Positions 60,801 through 64,000 of a stretch of 64,000 nucleotides of DNA are shown piece after piece. A program made the translations under genes and the position numbers. The stretch's first letter is position 1, and each line of letters begins with the position of its first letter. The stretch covers positions 16,237,585 through 16,301,584 of the forward strand of contig JADWOT020000002.1 in assembly GCA_036345935.2 (NCBI GenBank), given 5' to 3'. This DNA comes from Taenia hydatigena. Taxonomy: Eukaryota > Platyhelminthes > Cestoda > Cyclophyllidea > Taeniidae. The notes below the pieces were generated by a model, which was given only the letters and a program-made list of their open reading frames with translations, had not been told where the DNA came from and ran no database searches.

Positions 60801-61482
60801 AGTCTTTCCACAATTTCGCGTTATTTTATTGGTTAGAGGACTTTGAATGTTTAGATCCAAAAAATAGTTTTCGATTCTGGTTTTTTAAAGCCACGAAAGT
60901 CAGTGAAAGCAACACCCTGTGCTGGGTTAAACGAATGCAGGTTGAGGGGGCGTTGGAGCAACAAAGTGGTGCAACGAATCGAACCCAATCTCCAAGACGC
61001 TAAAACGAATGACCACTTAAACTACTTTAATCAATTTGGCAAAATGGTGAATTCAACGTTAGGAATAATGAGTGATGAAGAACGCGATCCAGGGGTGTGA
61101 TAGTGTGAAACTCGGAAAATGAGGCGGTTCTGTAAATGTCGTTTGCGTTGGTGATGCAGATGGAGACGAGGTCTACCGTAATGGCGGCTTCTATGTGAAT
61201 CGGTGGAAACACTTCTTTCCAGAGGAGTGTAGCGGAGTGTGGCTCCACGCTGTCTGCATCTTCGACCTCTACGGTATGCGTCCCCTCTTTACGCCGGACT
61301 CGCCTTATCTCTTTGTAAATAAATTTGTTATGCACATCAACGCCCCTGTGCTGGATGTGACGGAGCGGTGGTTCTACAACTGGCAGGATTGGTACTACCG
61401 CCACGTCGATCAAAATGTCACCGATCTCGACTTCTTCCGCAATCTTCCCCAAGTAGGGTACCAGTTGTCGAGAGGTAATTAG
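54586..61482 (+). CDS. Core 2/I-branching beta-1,6-N-acetylglucosaminyltransferase (GCNT, GT14)
   Basis: A Golgi type II membrane enzyme that adds beta-1,6-linked GlcNAc from UDP-GlcNAc to form O-glycan (core 2) or I-antigen-type branches. Exons are 54586-54888, 57519-57889, 59810-60033 and 61160-61482; phases 0, 2 and 1 match, total 1221 nt, predicted 406 aa (human GCNT1 has 428). A short tail and membrane helix (about residues 14-32, LLKLALLALVVIDLAHLTY) lead to a stem with sequons NNS and NKT. The Branch domain follows: YYCIHFDKKSPE, SVLEADLACMRAL, WKYLINLTGQEFPLK, VPDEALFSTV (the family's catalytic Glu), CSGVWLHAVCIF and LFVNKFVMHI. It is intact. A segment of GCNT1 between the NNL-like helix and the PP motif is shorter here (LIQQER to FFYVRRAW), so a small missed exon in the 57.9-59.8 kb intron cannot be excluded. 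Stop at 61480-61482. Confidence 0.95.
56556..56689 (-). CDS. Candidate exon of the FN3-like gene, antisense in GCNT intron 1
   Basis: Minus strand: acceptor tttacaccttgttacag and a strong donor, cag|gtaatt; phase 1 to 0, 44 codons (ENPTWKSNSCVWHVRAKGQV). It fits the phase-1 end of the next exon upstream (56927-57054). It looks like an extracellular beta-domain; no family is named. Confidence 0.35.
56927..57054 (-). CDS. Candidate exon of the FN3-like gene, antisense in GCNT intron 1
   Basis: Minus strand: a strong acceptor, cattcgactttgttctttag, and donor tttta|gtagga; phase 2 to 1. It encodes CMLISSWHQSKEITAF and ends FCAF. The SSW-type tryptophan is typical of the B strand of FN3 or Ig-like folds. 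Confidence 0.35.
57519..57889 (+). CDS. GCNT exon 2
   Basis: Acceptor gatgtttcctatcag and a consensus donor, gaaag|gtgagt; phase 0 to 2. It carries the UDP-GlcNAc-binding half of the Branch domain: YRPQNYYCIHFDKK, YHSYMSVLEADLACM and YLINLTGQEFPLK. Codon third positions are clearly GC-richer than the flanking introns. Confidence 0.95.
58064..58144 (-). CDS. Candidate signal-peptide exon on the minus strand
   Basis: ATG at 58144, 27 codons to the donor att|gtgagt, phase 0. MSEAWLLLSLLCPIVSKK has the hydrophobic core of a secretory signal. A phase-0 exon-like segment at 57233-57170 (QGYLFFDSQWDAG) could follow it, but the join to 56927-57054 does not fit in phase. This may be the first exon of the FN3-like gene, running antisense through GCNT introns 1 and 2. 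Confidence 0.3.
59810..60033 (+). CDS. GCNT exon 3
   Basis: Acceptor cctctgctttctacacag and donor cccct|gtaggt; phase 2 to 1. It contains LHKGAVHVVVTWDFINFLFT, matching the family's SGSAYFVVSRxFVxYV segment, and PDEALFSTV with the catalytic Glu. Confidence 0.95.
61160..61482 (+). CDS. GCNT exon 4 (terminal)
   Basis: Acceptor gcgttggtgatgcag, phase 1. It encodes CSGVWLHAVCIF, YLFVNKF (the Lys is a nucleotide-phosphate contact in GCNT1), and ends YQLSRGN before TAG. Confidence 0.95.
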
Positions 61483-61590
61483 GAGAACGAGAAGTTTAAA
61501 TGAGGCTCAGATTTCATGTCACCTCCCTCCACCATCGCCATCCCTCAAGCACTTGCGTCTAATGCTCTTTTTGTACAAGTTATAACTTTG

Positions 61591-61596
61591 AATAAA
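61591..61596 (+). promoter_or_regulatory. Polyadenylation signal of GCNT
   Basis: AATAAA 109 bases after the stop codon. Confidence 0.7.
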
Positions 61597-61619
61597 GATT
61601 GCGTTGTGAAATTGGCAAT

Positions 61620-62690
61620 TGTTCTGGGGCCGAAGTGATGGGCTTCCAGCTATTCAATTCTGCACGTCACGAGTCATGACACATTGTCTGCTACCACTTT
61701 CTGAGTCATGCACCTTACGACAACTTTGATGGTAAACCAGGCACTACAGTGGTGTCGTCCCTAGGCAAATACATTCTAAAAGTCAAGGAATTTCAATTTT
61801 CAGAGGTAAGAGGAAAGGGTGATGGCTGAATCCTGAGGACCAACAATGGAATAATTAAAGTTGCATTGAGTTGATGTACATTCTATGTTCTCGGGTCTTT
61901 TATGCTAGCCGGTAATAGAGTTAAATTGGGATTAGGCTATTCATTGTGTTTCCTGAAAGAACCCTTAACAATGTTACCGTAAAGTGGATTACCTACAAGT
62001 GCCATCTACTCCACCAGTTTTCCAGAACTTCCGAAGCTCTTTCTAAGTTTGGGTGGGATGGAAGTAGTGTTACCAGACCCAATTCAAACGAGGGGCAATT
62101 GATACCGCATCATTTTGTAGCGAATATTGCAATCTCGAGCTCTGCACAAAGGCTAGTAAGGCAGCGCAAACGAGGGACTCGTTTACACTAATGGAGCAAG
62201 GGAAGGAAGGGCTGATGGCACAACTCACAATTTTTTACTCTTCTGTTTGAATACATGAGTCTCCTCCATCTTCACAATTCGGTCCTCAGGATGGTGCCTC
62301 TATTATCATCAAAAGTAGGAGCTGGAAAGTTGTTGAGGTGGGCGGAATGATCGAGGCCTAAGGCGCTCGATGCTAAGACTTCGACGAAAACTTATTCCTC
62401 CTGGCGCCTGGCTCATCGTCTTGACACAACGCCAACTGTGCATAGTCGACTTAACTCATTCCCCTTAAATGTGTCAAGCATCTGTGGTCTGCGAGATCGG
62501 GCGAGTAAATTGGAGAGGCAGATTTATGACTCCGAAGACGAATCGCTCGGACTGAAGAGCCTGTGCAGCAGTTGGATTGACTGCGAAGAAAAATTTGATT
62601 GGTGGTTTTTCATTACCTGCTACTTTCAGGGTTGGATATGACCCGGAAAATTATTTAAGTACCGTACTTTGTTCTATATTATTTTGTCCA
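61620..62690. other. Intergenic stretch downstream of GCNT
   Basis: No gene, RNA or repeat recognised. Confidence 0.5.
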
Positions 62691-62694
62691 CGAG

Positions 62695-63250
62695 TGGGTT
62701 ACGTTACATTGTATCATATTTTGCTCTCGCTTGGTGGTAGAAAAAACAAAGCCAATGTACCCACTCTCTTTTGTGATACGAAATTTGATTGCTTGATAGG
62801 AGGCGGGTAGGACGATAGGATTTCAAGAATTACAGCAAAGCTCACATCTCATGCTGGCATACAGACATTGTACAAATTCGAATCCTGCGATCCCAGATGA
62901 CGCGCGTAGAGTGCTGCTTTAGATACTCCCTCGTCTCCGTAGCTGTGTGGCCCTGTAGATTCTGTGGCATCTTCGGACTGCAACACTAGTCAAGCTCAGT
63001 TGGTGCCAGCTTGCAAAGCAGCAGAACAGCCTTCTCAAAATTTCCCGAAGCGAGGTCAACTTAGAACAGGTTACATGGCAACATAATTCGCCCTCTCGCA
63101 GTGGCTTAATTGCAAAAAGGAGAAAAGACCTGTTCGCCTTTATGTGATACGAAAGTTGATTGCTCGAAGAAAGGTTGGTACGGTGACAAGATTTCAAAAA
63201 TGCAGCAAAGCTCGCATTCTACGTTGGCAGGCAGAACTTTTGTGAATTTC
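62695..63250. repeat. Degenerate tandem duplication, period about 367 bp
   Basis: 62695-62885 matches 63065-63250: ggttac...caac/catat, ctctcgc..tgg, tgtgatacgaaa(t/g)ttgattgct, aggatttcaag/agatttcaaaa, gcagcaaagctc and cat(g/a)ctggca/cgttggca follow in the same order in both. Divergence is substantial. The sequence between the matching parts is not obviously repeated. Confidence 0.7.
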
Positions 63251-63770
63251 GGAGGATTTTAAGCGGCCAATGCATCGATGGTGTATTAGCGATGATAGGA
63301 TGATGCATTTATATGCCCATTTTCAAAAGTAGTAACTGTACAATGAAGACTTGGCCGCTGGTTGAGTAGCAGTAGTATTTCCTAGCCTTCAATAGAATCC
63401 CGGTTTTAAAACAAACATCTTTCTTGCTTATGATAAAAGAACCGTTTTAGTCTATAAAAAGGGCTTTGAGAATGTAGCAACTACCAGCTTATGCAAATTC
63501 CGATTGCCGGGCGCCAGCATGCAGTTATTCAAAAAATTCAAGACCTTAAGTACAATCTGCTGAACACTTAAATCTGCAAACATGGTTTTTACCTGGTTAT
63601 TAAAATGACTTTATACTCAACGAATGAGAATGCTTTCTATGAGGTGGAGTTAATGCGTGTCCCAATATGCATGCAAGATGTGAATTTTGGGCCATTTGTG
63701 CGATAAAGTGATAACAACAAAAACAGGAAAACAGTTTGACAGCTGACAGTTGAAGGTTGTCGGAAAAAGG

Positions 63771-64000
63771 CGTAAAAAGGCAGAACAATGCGTCTTTGAT
63801 GTTCAGTAACATTTGAAAAATAATGAAGGTCTGTCTGCTTTAGCTTGCGAGTTTCGTATAAAATATGGTTGGAATAGAGATTAATTAAAGAACTTGGGGC
63901 ATTTGATTCATTTGGCGATATCCAAAACTCTGGTCATCCTTCAACAGGTTGTTTAACAAGAGACATCAGAGCTGCTCGTAGGAGTGTTGCTGACAGTCCA
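63771..64000 (+). mobile_element. Broken mariner-type transposase N-terminus (helix-turn-helix), cut by window end
   Basis: One frame reads EQCVFDVQ, a stop (63807-63809), HLKNNEGLSALACEFRIKYG, then a stop (63882-63884). A second frame from 63908 reads SFGDIQNSGHPSTGCLTRDI, then RAARRSVADSP to the window edge. In order this matches the N-terminal helix-turn-helix found in many invertebrate mariner-like transposases (E-Q-R-x-F-x-V ... N-N-E-S-L-A-x-x-x-R-x-F-R-x-x-Y-G ... G-x-x-x-D-x-x-x-x-G-R-P ... A-V-R-x-S-V-x-x-x-P). Two stops and a frameshift show it is dead in this part; the catalytic domain would lie beyond 64000. Confidence 0.7.

Noticed and set aside
1..64000. CRISPR arrays, operons, riboswitches or phage modules
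   Set aside because: No regularly spaced palindromic repeats with unique spacers, no dense bacterial gene order and no ribosome-binding pattern; the DNA is clearly eukaryotic.

Overview
The window is animal nuclear DNA: split genes with GT-AG introns from under 100 bp to several kb, AATAAA polyadenylation signals, decayed retroelement and transposase pieces, satellite and minisatellite DNA, and one 796-base assembly gap (22486-23281). There is nothing bacterial in it. Gene style, moderate GC and the divergent but recognisable animal protein families suggest a parasitic flatworm, cestode-like. That assignment is an inference; no marker gene proves it.

Layout. About 1-12,000 is accessory repeat DNA: an inverted pair of related segments (1.59-1.79 and 5.84-6.0 kb), a purine-rich minisatellite block (2.2-3.65 kb), a satellite whose 51-52 bp monomers change orientation near 4.3 kb and then form perfect 103-bp dimers, and a roughly 1.8-kb tandem segmental duplication (8.5-9.63 / 10.3-11.52 kb). 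12-17.4 kb is featureless. 17,416-26,333 (+) is a sodium:solute symporter gene of the urea transporter DUR3 type. It is reconstructed from at least 14 exons, most too short to be seen as long ORFs. It carries an in-frame TAA in exon 3, a GC-AG intron and a cysteine-rich loop, and the gap falls inside it. 29.8-32.7 kb (+) holds candidate exons of an unidentified gene. 28.25-28.45 kb (-) is a decayed Ty3/gypsy integrase scrap. 37.45-39.1 kb holds two tRNA-derived pseudogenes, Trp-like and initiator-Met-like.

46.45-50.72 kb (-) holds five phase-matched exons of what looks like a type I membrane protein with fibronectin III-like repeats. Further candidate exons run upstream to a signal-peptide-like first exon at 58.14 kb. 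Two inverted copies of a roughly 1-kb repeat (42.4-43.43 and 49.55-50.55 kb) bracket part of this gene. 54,586-61,482 (+) is a complete four-exon core 2/I-branching beta-1,6-N-acetylglucosaminyltransferase (GT14), predicted 406 aa. If the upstream minus-strand exons are real, the membrane-protein gene is antisense to its first two introns. The window ends in a broken mariner-type transposase N-terminus (63.77-64.0 kb).

The two well-supported genes are unrelated in function: one a membrane transporter, the other Golgi O-glycan branching. Nothing suggests an operon or cluster.
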